DNA of 64,000 bases, taken from positions 62,001 through 126,000 of the forward strand of contig JAGFBZ010000172.1 of assembly GCA_018398805.1 (NCBI GenBank). Direction: 5' to 3'. A program made the translations under genes and the position numbers. Within the stretch, counting starts at the first letter, position 1. Each line of letters begins with the position of its first letter. The notes beneath the pieces are model-generated. The model was not told the origin of the DNA and did not search any database. It saw only the letters and a list, made by a program, of their open reading frames with translations. Source of the DNA: Hirundichthys speculiger. Lineage: Eukaryota > Chordata > Actinopteri > Beloniformes > Exocoetidae. This document shows, one piece after another, positions 1 through 34,287 of the stretch.

Positions 1-11
1 TACCGACTCAC

Positions 12-21504
<21,493 letters not shown>

Positions 21505-21788
21505 GGTTACTACAGTAGTTGCTATAGTAACAAAATTCAGTGCAGTGGTCCCCGGGCCTCTGTCCCAACATGTCTCCTGCCCTCTCGGATGCCCCGTTGC
21601 CTAGCAGAGGGACAGCTCAGCGCTCCGCTGGGCCATGGCTTCAGGAAGAAGAATTGACAGCACCTGTGGCGTGTCAGTCAGGGAGTGGCGATGGATCCTG
21701 CTGAAGCCCTCATATAAGGGGAAAACACCGGCGTGGACTTCTCAAGGGACTCAGCAGTAGCGGCAGGTTATCGGCCCTCCCTGTTGCC
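21505..21788 (-). other. adamts10: adamts10 probable 5' UTR segment with three upstream ORFs
   Basis: On the minus strand an acceptor-like TCTTCTCTGCAG precedes base 21788, so 21788-21505 is probably untranslated sequence of the exon holding the start codon. It contains uORFs at 21713-21678 (11 codons), 21636-21601 (11 codons, strong gccATGGcc context) and 21571-21419 (50 codons), the last overlapping the main start out of frame. The exon boundary is inferred from sequence only. Confidence 0.5.
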
Positions 21789-21925
21789 CTGCAGAGAAGA
21801 TATTGTTCAGTAACTGCAGGAGGATGGCCTGGAGAGGGAAATAATAGGGAAGAGAAAGCCAAACTTAGGCGCAAGAGGAATGAGCAACAAGAGAGATTAA
21901 ACACACACGCACACACATACACACC

Positions 21926-21957
<32 letters not shown>

Positions 21958-22439
21958 TACACACACATATATATATATATATATATTGACCGGAAAACAA
22001 TCGGCAGGTAAACATGCGAAAAAGCTAAAACAGACATGAAAAATGGTAAAAATCTGTGTACTTTACAGTTCGGGTAGGAACTCAGGTAGCAATATTAACA
22101 ATTCTGTCTATAAAAAAAATAAATAAATAAATAAAAAAATCTGGACAACAACAAAACTTTCACGTCGTTCCTCCATGTTACATCAGATCTGCTCCATGTA
22201 TTGACTGTCTGCTATTCTCTTACTGGTTACTTCAGTGCGGCTCCATCTAGTGGCACAGATGTGTAATGACAACAGAAAGTCCAGTCCTCGATTATAAAAC
22301 AAATTCAGATCTGTGGCCCGTTTTTAATTTCGTATTTTTGATCCAAGTCTAAAATTGAAATATTAAAAAAAAAGGCATTTTTTCTAGTTTTTTGTGTTAG
22401 ATTAAAAAACGAAAAATGTAAAAAAAAATGTCACTTTTT

Positions 22440-22963
22440 AATTATTTTTTGTTTTGATTGACATTTAAAAATAGAAAGAAAGTTCTCCCAGACACAGGAT
22501 TTGACAGAAACAAGGTTATTTGTAACAACTGCCAAGTTGAACTCCCCGTTAAAAGTTTCTGCTGTTACCTCAGAAATTGCCTGTTTTAATGTTCTGATTG
22601 TGCTGAGCCACAATCATTTTGTTGGATTTCGTTTGTAGACTTTTCCTTTATTTTTTATAAAAATAGGATGACATTAATGCCCTGGCAGTGGCAATAAGCT
22701 TTATTTTATTTTACATTTTTTAAGATGAGATTTATACTAAATATGTGTTACTGACAAGTGCTGATGTTAAAAGTGTTTAAACAACAAATGTTATGACACT
22801 TTAGTTCATATGGCAGCAGAGCATTTCAATAAAAGTGACCTTTACACTACTTTTGAATTCATTATTTGATTTTGCGTATACAATGCGATTAATCGTGATT
22901 AATCAGGGAAATAATGCGATTAATCGCGATTAAAAATTGTAATCGTTGCCTAGCCCTAATATA
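22440..22963 (+). mobile_element. hAT-type DNA transposon 3' end fragment
   Basis: The right end reads ATGCGATTAATCGCGATTAA followed by a GCCTAGCCCTAAT-type terminus, a signature of a widespread fish hAT family whose ends begin TAGGGCTRG. Upstream sequence to about 22440 is AT-rich and contains AATAAA, like the 3' end of such elements. The left boundary is uncertain and no matching left terminal repeat was seen, so it is probably truncated. Confidence 0.5.
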
Positions 22964-23978
22964 TAAACACACTGTACTCTACTGTATAAAGAAAGAGCAT
23001 GAGATCTCACTGACCCTTGGATTAATCTAACGAAACAGACCAACCTAGTTCATTTTCATAGACTGTCCACTTCTGGATCATTCATTAAGAAAATCAGTCT
23101 TGGCTTTAGCGAGGGACAAGCACCCCATCTCATCACTCTTGGATAGACACAACAGGAGGTCCCAAACTGGAGCCTCTGGGGATCTGAACTTTAAGCCGGA
23201 TGCACACCGGAGAGAGTTCAAACACAAAGGAAACCAGTGATCTTGTTAAAAGCTGTGCTTTATGCCCAAACAGGGCTTGATGTGGGTATTATGTCAGAGG
23301 GTCTGGGGATAAAATGAGCCAATTTGAGAGGAGCAGCAGGTTGCCATCACCGCCAGGCTGGCTGACTCTAATGTTTGGTTGTATGGCTGAGTGACTTGCT
23401 GGCAACCGGCCTGACTCTGCTAATTGGGCAGCATGAAGCAAACTGATGGTATGTGTGCCTATATGAATCTCGTTTACACCTAAAATAAGGAGAACTGTAA
23501 TAATTGAGGCATGGCCAATACTGAGGGAAGCTTTGATATTTGGCAACTTACAAAAATGAGACAAATGTCTGCAGATAGAATAGTTTTAACAGACTGCATA
23601 AAGAAGCAGTCTTGAAGATCCTTTATATATGTCCAAGATTCATAATGAGTCATTTCAAATTTTGGCTTGCTCCCTGGTAGACAAACTATGTCATAGCCCT
23701 TTTTATGAATTATCTCTTTTTTTTTTTTTTTTTTTTTTAAATCTCCCTGAGATCCTCCATCATCGCTGCCCAACGGTTATTGAAAATAACTAATTCTACA
23801 ACCCCACAATTCACTGGCTCATGCTCATGCAGGTAACAAAAAGGTTTAAACAACTTTACACATGTGTCAAAATCTGGATAAAGAACCCCCAACTTGAAAC
23901 CTGCTGGTCTCCCGCCCAGAGGTTGTTGTTACAGCAGATGCATCCACCTTTTATTTACAGTCCAACGACATGAACACG

Positions 23979-24230
23979 AGGCAGTACTGTGGTGGGATGT
24001 TTAGCCCTTTTGCCTCACTGAGAACATTCCTAGTTCGAACCCTGACTAGGGTGTGGAATTTGTGTGTTTTCTCTGGGTGCTCTGGCTTCCTCTGCAGTCC
24101 AAAAACATGCATGCAAGATTGACTGGAGATTCGAATCTTTCCATAGGGATGGCTGTACAAGATGGTGTTTTTTTTCTCTCTTTGTGTCCCTCCAGCGGAC
24201 TGACAACCTGTCTAGGATGTACCAAAGGCA
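23979..24230 (+). mobile_element. tRNA-headed SINE, 3' truncated
   Basis: The head contains a B-box-like AGTTCGAACCCTG at about 24031 and an A-box-like segment before it. The body carries the familiar teleost phrases for 'tctgggtgctctggcttcct' and 'cagtccaaaaacatgcatgc', then 'agcggactgacaacctgtct'. It stops near 24230 before the usual CCCGCGACCC..GGAT tail, so it is a 5' and middle copy without its end. Confidence 0.7.
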
Positions 24231-26729
24231 GCCCTCATTTTTTTAATAACATAAACATAACATTATACTATTGGGTATTACTTAGATGTCCGTACACACC
24301 CGGACATGCGTAGCACATTGACATATATTAATATCTTTTAATATGCAATCAATGATTACTGTTTAACATTGCCAGAATTAAATTTCTGTATGCTCTGTAT
24401 AAAGAGCAAAAAGTTTATGTGGCAGTACGTGACAATACTTTGAAAGTAATAGCTCAGCCAGAAAAAGATCAGTTTTTTTTTTTCTTTTTTAATTTTCCCA
24501 ACTACTAATGTAGCTGTTCTCTGATAAATATAACTCCTAAGTTCCTTTTTAATTGACTATTATTGCTCTTTTAGCCTGATTATTTTAATGTGAGATTAGC
24601 ATGGAGCAAATTCACTCAACAATAACAAAGGCAAATGACTTCCTCAGATGTACAATGCTCATTTGGAGTCATATTATCATGGGTGCCATTCTCTTTAACT
24701 TAATTTTCCTGGTGACACATTTCAGTGCCAGCTAAAAACCCAATCTTTGCTATCCTTCAGTGACGTCTGTGCACCCGGTTTACTCTTTGCCCAGTCCAGC
24801 CCACCCTCCCTCTCCACTCCCTCAGAACCGTCTGGGGGGAGAAGAACGAGTGGAGACACCACACTGGCCCAGATGGCTGGCGGCTAACCAACTGCAGCCA
24901 AAGGTAATCAGAGGCAGATGGGAAACCTTTTGGTGACGAGAGCAGGGAAAACAAGTTGCCTCTTGAAAAGAGGAGGGGAAAAAAAGCAAGTGCAAAACCT
25001 GAGGGGAATAAAAGAGAGACAGCAGAGTGCAGGCCATTCAAGAGACAGCCACAAGAGCCGCTTTTAAATGTGTTCTTAAAAGAGCTTAAAGGAGCCATAA
25101 TGTGCTTCTTGCTTGAGTCGAGGAGCATACAGCAAAAGGAGAGTTTACGTAAAAAACACTGGAGAGTTTTTGTACTGTTGCAGCTTCTCTCATGTGTAGA
25201 ACAACTAAACGTCTCTCTCTCTTTCTTCCCCTCCCTCTGGCCTTCTCCCAGTCATTTCCTGCACAAGCTAAACTCCACTCCATTTTCATTACTTCTTCTC
25301 TTCCCATTCACGATTTATTGTTGAGTTATTAAACTTGATGCTTGATATCAAGTCCTTTTCATTACTACTAACCCTCCTTTTGTTTGTTTAAACCCATCAA
25401 AGAGAGTAAATAAGACCCCCACTGAGCTATTCCCTGCTTTTTAAGTAAAGCTCCTTAAAAAAAGATTTGTGGATACCCTCCACAAAAGCCCCACAACAAC
25501 AACATGCATGCCCTGCACACCGCCCTACACAACTCTCCCACTAAATAATTTCTCCATTATAAACCACACAGGAACAGCTAAATTAAGAGCGAGCTGTCTT
25601 GCAGAGGTGGTGGTGTTGTACATCTTCCGTGGTCTGTTGTGCAAAACTTTCCCTCTGGGCTGTATCACTTTCGCAAAATAAAAACGCATGTTTGTCAGCG
25701 GGCCAAGAGTGCACATACACCAACTCTCTACTCTGTGTTTTGTTTGGATAAGCTATGAATACGAAGCATATAGCTGCAGTCATGGCCAAGTGGGAAAGTG
25801 GTCGGAGCTGCAGACAGGCCACACAACTTCCAACGTTATAACAATTTGCAGAAGAGAAAGGAAAGAAGGGAGAAGAAAGGGGTCGTTGTTATCAAGAGAG
25901 AGAAAAGTTGGACCACTATGGGTAATTAGGTGGGAATTTAGGGGTGGGCCAAATTTGCAATGCAATCAAGCCAGTAGACCCTGGAACATTTTGACACATC
26001 ATTTTTTTTCATCTTGTCATCTACTAGTGAGCGCTGTCTGATGCTTTTCATGTGGTGGAAGAGATGTACAGTTAATGTTTTTTTTTTTTTTTCCCTCCTT
26101 TAAATACTGGAGCTAACTGCTGTCCTTGTCTTTAACTGCTGCCAGAGAGAGTGGAGCTATCCGAAAACCAGCACACTAATCAAAGCCATATGACCAGCTC
26201 AAAGTAAGGTCTTTGTGGAGTGAACAGATGCTAAGTGTCCCCCAGCTTAGCTTCATGTCTAGCTCTCCCCAACACTGACTCCACTTTGATCAGAGACTAG
26301 CTCATGAATCAGCTTTATGTTCAGTTTATAATTTCATTAAACTGGCAGTCTTTTCTATTAAGACTGTGAGGCCAAGTGATCAAATGGCAAGACCAATGTC
26401 ATAAGTCAGAAGCAGTGTTTCAGTCTGCTTCAGCAGCAATTATTCTCTCATTAAAAAAAAAAAAAAAAAGAGTCTAAGCAGACCTCTGCATAAAAATCTG
26501 AACAGGTGATAGAACTGGGGTGGTTTGTGGGTGGGGTGAGGGGGGGTATATCTCAGACTAAACTGTCTGTCCGGTGCAAAGACAGAAAGAGAATGAGGCA
26601 GGCATTCCTTTCTCAATTTCCCCAAATAAACAGTGTGCAGATGAAAAGTGGGAACATAAACAGGCCGTAGAACCTCGGATGTGCTCCCCTCACTCTGAAA
26701 ATGTGCCTCTCAAGTCTGAAACAATATTT

Positions 26730-26774
26730 AGTGAGAGTGAGAGAGAGGGAGAGAGAGAGAGAAAGAGAAAGAGA

Positions 26775-26813
<39 letters not shown>
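26730..26813. repeat. GA/TC polypurine microsatellite
   Basis: About 84 bases of almost pure GA repeat with a few GGGA and AAAG interruptions. This is a polypurine mirror-type tract of the class able to form triplex structures. Confidence 0.9.
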
Positions 26814-26815
<2 letters not shown>

Positions 26816-28085
26816 GACTCGACATGAAGTTAGTGAGCCAGCAGCACCAGGAACAGAGCACAGATGGTAGTGGATGGTTCTCTTAGTCCGTCTTTTATCT
26901 GCTTTAAGGCTGCCTGCCAACAGTCCAAAACACCAAATACGGTCAATTCATGCTCATATATTTGAAATAGAAATAAATTCTGAAGTTTGAGAAGACTGCA
27001 TTTTAAATGTCTGGCAATATTACTCACAAAATGATTATCAGTCACTGCTAACTAGCGTTCTCTCAATTCAATTATCATTTCAGCTCTTATCTTAAGAGAG
27101 CATTGATGCGGTACAAAGAAACACCGTAACAGTGTGTAGGTCAGAGAAAAGATGTACAATAAATGGATCATCTTGTACATATGGGTCATATGTACAGATA
27201 TTGCTCTCGCAAAGGTAACAGTCGTGATGAGGTTGATTCCAGTACCTTTCCAGCATAACACTTCTGCCAAAGGACTACAGAAAAAACTAAGAAATTACAC
27301 TAGCAAAACATCAAATACCACCATGTTCAAGTTTCAAATCCATGTCATAAATGCTACCCTCCAGGGATCTCAGTGTGTCAAAACAAATGTGATGAAATTA
27401 TGCATCTATATGGAAAAAAACACACCCTATTTTCAACCAAAACCAAAAGATTTTAGAAAAGACACCATTTGAAATAACAAGTCCATCATTTCTGCTGTTT
27501 AGTAAGAGACTGCAGACTGACAGATGTGTGCCTCCATGTCATACACATGCACACCTGGGAGTCTAGTAAGTGGCTTTTTCTTTTCTTTGCAGATCAAAGA
27601 TGTTGTACACAATGTTGTCTGAAACTTCATCGTGATAACTATACAATACCAACTCGAATTTACTGCAGAATCGTGGCTTTTGTGAATTTTTTATAAGAAA
27701 CGAGAAGCCGCGAGTTAGCAAAGGACCCACCGTGACCCTTCAGTTATGTACCAGATGCCAGCTGACAGCCACATCATCCATTCACCGGTACACACACACA
27801 CACACACACACCGACTGCCCTGTCATCAATCACCAACCAATGAGAGCTCAGCCGTAAGTAATCCTCCGAAAAAGAAGAGGGAAATTTTGGAACAATAGTT
27901 GGAACACATCATAATCGTACATCCCCATAATGTTATATGTGTCTGTGTGCGCGCGTGTGTGCGTGCGTGTGTGTTACTGTAAAGTAAAATAAAAGCTTAA
28001 GGCGACATTCAATACCCTTTGCAGGAATAATACTGCAGAGAAGGAGCAGGCAAGAGATAAGAACTGCCTCCCACCAGCATCATAC

Positions 28086-28300
28086 CGTTTTCTTCTAGAG
28101 CAGAGTTGCGCATGGAGGCGCAGAGACTGCGCTTGGATGACCTACCTTTCGCGTCCCCTTGCAGAAGTTTCCGCTATGAGTCTGTCCTCGGGAGCGGACT
28201 GGAGGGGAGGCGGCGCCGGCGGTGGACTGAGGAGACTCAACTTCTGCTGTGCACAACTCCAGGTTGTAAAGTTTGGCGTCGTAGAAACGGTAATGATCGA
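28086..28300 (-). promoter_or_regulatory. CpG-rich block, possible adamts10 distal promoter and noncoding first exon
   Basis: This is the only strongly GC- and CpG-rich patch between 22 and 34 kb (many GCGC, CGGCG and CCGGCGG-like steps), typical of a CpG-island promoter in AT-rich DNA. On the minus strand a donor-like CGCGAAAG-GTAGGT ends a putative noncoding exon at 28146, upstream of adamts10 in the right orientation. Use by adamts10 is an inference; it could be bidirectional or serve an unannotated transcript. Confidence 0.4.
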
Positions 28301-28599
28301 ATACACTTTCAGAATAAAAGTCTCGTTTGCAGCAGAATGAATGAGGTGATCTCAATTTTGATCCATCAAGACAATAGGAAAATTAGATTACAAGAGATGA
28401 TAAAACCACGAATTAAACAGATTTAGACAAAAAAAAAAAAGGAGTTAAACAAATTTTAGAATAGATAAGGAGCAACATAGTGTAGCTACAGTTCAGCAGT
28501 AAGTGGTTTAAAACTAGATTAAATAAAGGAAAGAGAACACAACAGCAAAACCTAAACTCAGATTCTGTTTTAAAGTGGGTAGAGTTGGGGCACATTTAA

Positions 28600-29060
28600 A
28601 CATCAACAGGAGGTTTATTGCATCATATGTGCAGCTAAATGTATCTTCACCCCATTTAGTTCTTGAGGTTCTACCAACTGACCGCTCCTGAAGGTGTCAG
28701 GGCCCGACTTGGTTTACGTTCTTCAGGAAAATCAGAAATGTATTTTGGCCCCATATCGTTGATCAATTTGTAAACTACGACAACACTTTAATGTCTGTTT
28801 TGTAGGTAATTGGCAGTTGCTGAAGCTGCTGGCCCCCGCGACCCGACTCCAGAACCAAGCGGGTAGCTAATGGATGGATGGATGGATTGGCAGTCACTGC
28901 AAAGATCTGAGAACAGGGGTGATGTGCCGGGTTTTTCTGGTCTCTTGTTAGAACTCTGGCAGCAGCATCCTGAATGAGCTGAATGAGGTGATTTAAGCAG
29001 GTGGCCCATACAGAGACTACAGTCCTCCTGGCAGCAGTAGGAGGTCACCTCAAGCCTGCT
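28600..29060 (-). repeat. Degenerate dispersed teleost repeat
   Basis: The sequence resembles a common fish interspersed repeat. Inside the window its segment near 28960 (ctggcagcagcatcctgaat) is similar to one near 43530 (ctggcaacagcattttgtat), which supports a shared repeat origin. It is interrupted by the SINE tail at 28818-28885. I cannot assign the family. Confidence 0.4.
28818..28885 (+). mobile_element. 5'-truncated SINE tail insertion with 9-bp target duplication
   Basis: A 68-bp insert containing GCCCCCGCGACCCGACTCC and ending in (GGAT)n has the form of the 3' end of a teleost tRNA-type SINE. It is bracketed by direct copies of ATTGGCAGT at 28809-28817 and 28886-28894, a target site duplication. 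It sits within an older dispersed repeat. Confidence 0.7.
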
Positions 29061-29457
29061 GCATGTCTTGCCCACTTTCCTTGTCTCTCCCACTGTAAAT
29101 AAAGGCCACTAGAGCAACAAAAGCTTTTTCTTAAAAAAAAAAAGAAACAAACAAAAAACATGAAAAAACCAACATTAAATTGGATGACATAGATGAGGCC
29201 TATCACCCACCTATAATGTCGCCTTGAACCTCCTACCCAGACAGCATTACAACCACTCACACCTTCATTCATGTGACCAAAATATTGACCCACAGCAGTG
29301 ATGGGAGGGCCACTGATTTAGCTCAAATCTCCCCACCTGTCAGTTTGAACTGACAAACCTTTCTGGATGGAAGGTGAAACATCTTTCAAGAGCAAAGAAA
29401 AAGAGGACCAGTTGCCTTGCTTTAAACCCCTGAGAGTAAACATGACCTGGATGACTG

Positions 29458-29514
29458 AGTCTACACTAGTAGTGTAGACTGGATTTATGCTAGTGTAACA
29501 CTAGCATAAAATCC
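29458..29514. repeat. Two adjacent near-perfect palindromes
   Basis: The first, 29458-29480, has 11-bp perfect arms around one base. The second has 13-bp perfect arms (29484-29496 and 29498-29510) around one base and extends to 29481-29514 with a one-base bulge. Both contain CTAGTGT/ACACTAG-type cores. Confidence 0.85.
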
Positions 29515-29818
29515 ATTTGCATTTAAGAAATTGTTCAGCTGAGGCTGTCTTTTCCAGGAGTTAATGACCCAGGTTAATCTTGAAAATCTTTAATCCTCTT
29601 CCATTAAAATATACAGAGGATAAATAAAATCTAATGTGACAGCTATCTTAAGGACCGCAGCATTATAATTTCTATAATCTGAGTCGCCATTTGTCAGGTA
29701 AGATGATTTGTTCATCATTTGATTCCGTTTTTCAAGTTTGCAGCAGAGACGTGGGGTATTTAGCGTAATAATCATGCTTTTATTGTGTAGGAACACGTTT
29801 TCCGCTCACATTTTGTTG

Positions 29819-29820
29819 CG

Positions 29821-29874
<54 letters not shown>
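29819..29874. repeat. TC microsatellite followed by a long T tract
   Basis: About 13 TC units run directly into about 29 T residues. Read on the minus strand this is a poly-A run followed by GA repeats, which could be the tail of an old retroposon, but I did not recognise a body. Confidence 0.85.
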
Positions 29875-29875
<1 letters not shown>

Positions 29876-32800
29876 GACTCAACCAGATTCTGCTGACTTG
29901 CTGCCAGACCTGAGACTCCAAGGAACAGAAAGCAGCTGCAGCCGGCAAGATGGGGGTGGTGTGCGTGTTCCCGTCTGCGGGTTGTAGGGTTAGGGATGAT
30001 TACTATCTGTGTAACTGGTTTAATAGAATGGAACGGTGTCACAATTATGCTAATTTGTAACAACAGAAGTAGGTCAGAAGAAAACTATTATAGTCAACCT
30101 GTGGTGTTATAAGTTATCAAAGTATAATTTTTTTTATCCACAAACACACATTTGTATCATCGTAGTGTATTATTCCTCGTTTCTCTCACTGCCTGACACG
30201 GGATATCCCACCTAATACATCAACTGACGTTAAAAGTTAAAGCTTGACATAGTTAGCAGCAGAGCTAACATATAAGACTACAAACAAGAATTAGACAACT
30301 AGTTCGCCTCTGTCTTAAGTTTCAGGACATCTACCTGATATTGAAATTCATCTGCTGACTTGTCAGATAAGGAAAAAAAAAAAAAAACCTTAGCTCACCA
30401 TTTGTAGAGAGGGTGCTCGTCAAATATGCTAATTTGCTCTTTGGAAAATAAATTTTCTTGACGTTTCCGCTGTTGACTAGCAACAGTTCAGAGCTCCATT
30501 AGAGCTCCCTGTAAAACAAATTAAACATTTTCGCTGTTTTTGCATAAACTGAAAAATAAAGCAATTTGAACTAATGAGTTTAAAATCTCTGAAAACACTT
30601 TTGACAGACACAGACTTGGTGTTAAACTCAATAAAACTGAAAACACAACAGAATTTCGACAAAAAAGCATGTATTAATACCATTATTTTTTGTTTTTATT
30701 GTGTTGTTTTTAATGGTGCAAAGTTTTCTGTTTTGAAGTTTTTTTGTTTGTTTGTTTTGAAGGATTGTGTTTTCTGTGGCTAAATTGTGCTAAGCTAACT
30801 CCACCCTCAAGGACAAATGTAGAAAAGGGAGGACGAGGAAAGGATTTTCACCTAAGCTTCTAAAAGGACAGCTGTAAAGTGAAGCCAGTGCTGTGTATGT
30901 TTTTATGCTGCATTTTAGTACAACAAAGAATGTATGAAATAAGAGAGGAAGTCAGGAAGACAAAAGAGCTTCACAGGTGGCTGTCAGTGTGAGAAAGAGA
31001 GTGAGACATCCTTCACACCAGTTACACTGCTGTCAGATGAGCAGATGCAACTTTGTCTCTGAAGATACAACATCACACCCGTGAAACAGTGACATGTAAG
31101 TTGGACAGGGATGTTTTGTATTTTCTTGTTGTCTTTTTGAAATAAAGCAGTAGATAGATATATAATAAATGTATTGCGAAATATAACAACAGCATGTTTA
31201 AATCAGGAACAGATCATTGGGATGTAGTTTCAAAACAAAAATTAGCATAATAGCAGGAGTTGGCCATGTTTAATATTTGTTCCAACAGTTGGTTTCTAGA
31301 TTCTTCTTCATTCAGCGTGAATTAGCAATGCCAACCATCTTTATTGTGAATTATTTATACTTTGTACGATCTTTTTATTTTTAGGCCAAAATCCCATGTT
31401 TAATTGTGTTTAAGTTGTGGGAAAAGATCAGAATCGTGTACATCATGTAGTCCGGCAGAGTTATTGTTGTTCTGGCTTCGACAAGTAGACATTCCATGTG
31501 TAAAATATAATTAAAGTTGCTTTTATTGTGCCTTAAAATAGAAAACCAAAACTGTGGAGGCTTTACACACCCAAGAGGTTCGTTGTTTGTATCGTTTCCT
31601 AAAATCGCTGGACGTATTTTTATTGCTTGACTGAGGCATGTTTACAACAGAATACAAGCCAAAGATACAGGCTTCACTGGCAGCATCTAAATTTTTATGT
31701 ACTATGTTATTTAAATTTTTGCCAAACCTGACAGACAAGGCCTCTTATAAATAAAGGAATTGAATTGTAACAATATTCGAACTATAATGAAATAAACAAG
31801 TGGTTTCTTGTGCTGCAACGTGCAGGTACTACAATGCTGCTGAAAAATTGCATTTTGTGTCTTTTGTGAGCAGATTTAAATCTCTGGAGGTTCATTTTAG
31901 TTTGGAAAAACTCAAGCTGAATCAACTGTTTATTTGAATGTCAATTATTTCCTCCTGATTCAGAAAATTATGCGTTAGTATGGGCCATTTAGACAAATGA
32001 TCTGATAAGCAGATCAGCTTCTGATCCAAATCCACCCACATTAGGACATTTATAAACCATTTTAACCGTTCAAAAGGAAAAGTGCTTTCATGTATGGCAC
32101 TTAAAGGACACATTTTCTGCTGCTGGGAGCCTACACAGTCTCACAAGTTGATGTATGAATGGAGGAATGCTTTGGGTTATATAACTGCAAGTTAACTTCC
32201 TGATAGTGCAACAAAAATAATCACGACCTAAAAACTCTTAAGAACTTCTTTGTTGTCAGCAGAATGGCCATGATCCGATATGGATCACTTAATCAGAAGT
32301 AAATGCAGCTTGTGTTTGTCAAAAAGGCAAATTAAATCACTGCCTTTGCAACAGTATTTAAATGCATGTAGAAAAAAAGAAAAAAAAACTGGAAATGTCT
32401 TTGGATTAGTTACTTGCCAAGTCTGAGCCCTGCGGAGGTGATTTTGATTTTGCTGTTTTTATTGTCTGATGCCTGTTATTTGAGCAAATATCGCTACTTC
32501 AACAGTGTTTCTTTGTTTCTACCTTTGTGACATTGAGAAATTCTTGTTCACTTGGACAATAATTGAATGTCTTATCTCTTTCCACTTCAAGGTAATCCAA
32601 AAGATTTGAGTCAAACAGATTAGTTCAAAAAATTGTCTTGACATTCTTAACCTTGTCCAGCAGATATTTTCCTAAATATAACCAAGTTATTTTCTTGATG
32701 AAACCTAATCAAGGCATGTTTTTTTTCATAAAAGTGTGGTGCAATAAATTAAAAGGAAAAAAAAAGTTCAAACTGCATTTGCCCGTATCTAAAAGTCTTT

Positions 32801-34287
32801 GTTACCTAAGGCTAACCGATCATTTTTACGGCCTGCATCTAAACAACAACCTTCATTTGCTTCATGGCTAACAAAGAACTTTTGAAGCCCAAAGCTGCGT
32901 GCGTGCAGATCTACATACAGATAAGCACACGAGACTCATTTGCCTGGTTGATAGTGGTGTGCTTTCTGATTTTTGGACTGTTAGTGGTATTGCTTGTTAT
33001 ACTGGATGGATTTCTGTGAAATCTTGAGTCAAACCTAATAACCTTCATGATGTTTTGACTGTTGCACTAGTGCAACTCTAGGTTGTGCTTGCTAACAGTT
33101 GTTTGGTAGAAGCGTATTTTTCATTCAGTATAGTACTTTTTAAAGTGTGGCATTGCTTCTGGTTTTATTAATGTAAATTGTTTCAATTATTGCTCCCATT
33201 GCTTCTTAAAAGTATTTTCTGTACGGACCAGTTGTAGTCTGTCTTAGCTTGCATGTCTGAGTCTTTAACTTAGCTGAAAGCATGTTGTTATTCAGAGCAC
33301 TTGGAAATAATGACTGCTATGGGTTCACTCCTCTCTTAACCCCTCTCCATCCCTGACATTAAAACTGAAACTGTCATTTTCTCAGAAAAGGTTAAACCAA
33401 GATTTTTGCTTTATATTTGACAACATTTGATATAATGCTAGAAAAACAAGCAGGTCTGAACATTCTGAAATGCTCGATGAAAAGGCTCTGCTTGTTGAAA
33501 TGTGAGTTTCAGCACTTTTCCACAGCTCGCTGACTTGCTGTGTGCTCATTCTTTAACACCTAATTTCTGAAAGTACTCAGTGCGCATTAGAGGGATTTAC
33601 GTAGTGAATGCCGCCAGTTTTTAAGGTGTATTTAGTTCCAGACATATTGTGATAGATACCCAACATCTTTGTGGTTTTAAAGCTGCTTCAAAAACCGTGT
33701 CTTGTTTTACTGGTCTGTCTCCACTGGTTGTTTTTATCTGGTACAGCGCGATACTGTCACGGTAAAGCCCTATAGATATGTAGAGAATATATAAAAAGTT
33801 ATATTTAAAAAAGAAAAGTAACAAGAACACAAGTGATTAAAATGTTTTGCTGTGTTTTGGAATACTATAAAATTATTATAGTTTAACAATGCCAGTAATT
33901 ACAGAGGTATAGCTAATATTATTATGGTGTGTCAAGGGGGTTTGTGGGTTTGTTTTGGAGTTCACTTTCTCTTTCAGTTTGCTTAAACAATACAACAGAA
34001 GTTGGTAACGAATTTAGGGACAACAAAAAAATATGGATCCCTGCGCTCTCACCTTTTAAAGCTTTTGGAGTTTTTGGACTTATTTGAATTCATTTATATT
34101 CTCTTTACTGAAGTAGAGTTTCACAGAATTGGAGTTGATTCTCCACAAATCCCACAGATTTTTCAAACTGAAGCATATTCAATATGCTAACATATAAAAT
34201 TGCAAAAAGAAAAATGAGCTAGTTTGCAAACATGAGAGACTGTAAATGAACAACCAGTTAGAAAGAACAAAGTACCACAGAAATTAT

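Larger units (their letters stand above)
21789..28085. other. Region upstream of the adamts10 coding part (probable first intron)
   Basis: If the CpG block at 28.1-28.3 kb is the adamts10 promoter, this 6.3-kb stretch is its first intron. It holds a CA/TA microsatellite (about 21901-21986), a hAT-type terminal fragment (to 22963), a SINE (23979-24230), a long GA tract (26730-26813) and CA and GT runs (about 27790-27812, 27943-27973). The ORFs here are short and lack splice or composition support. Confidence 0.5.
28301..34287. other. Gene-poor interval between adamts10 and zap70
   Basis: AT-rich sequence with the repeats listed separately (28.6-29.1 kb, palindromes at 29458-29514, TC/T tract at 29819-29874). 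From about 30.1 to 34.2 kb I see only short homopolymers and no supported exon, RNA gene or transposon end. Confidence 0.5.

Noticed and set aside
26574..26920. ORFs of Glu-Arg or Leu-Ser repeats
   Set aside because: They are translations of the GA/TC microsatellite.
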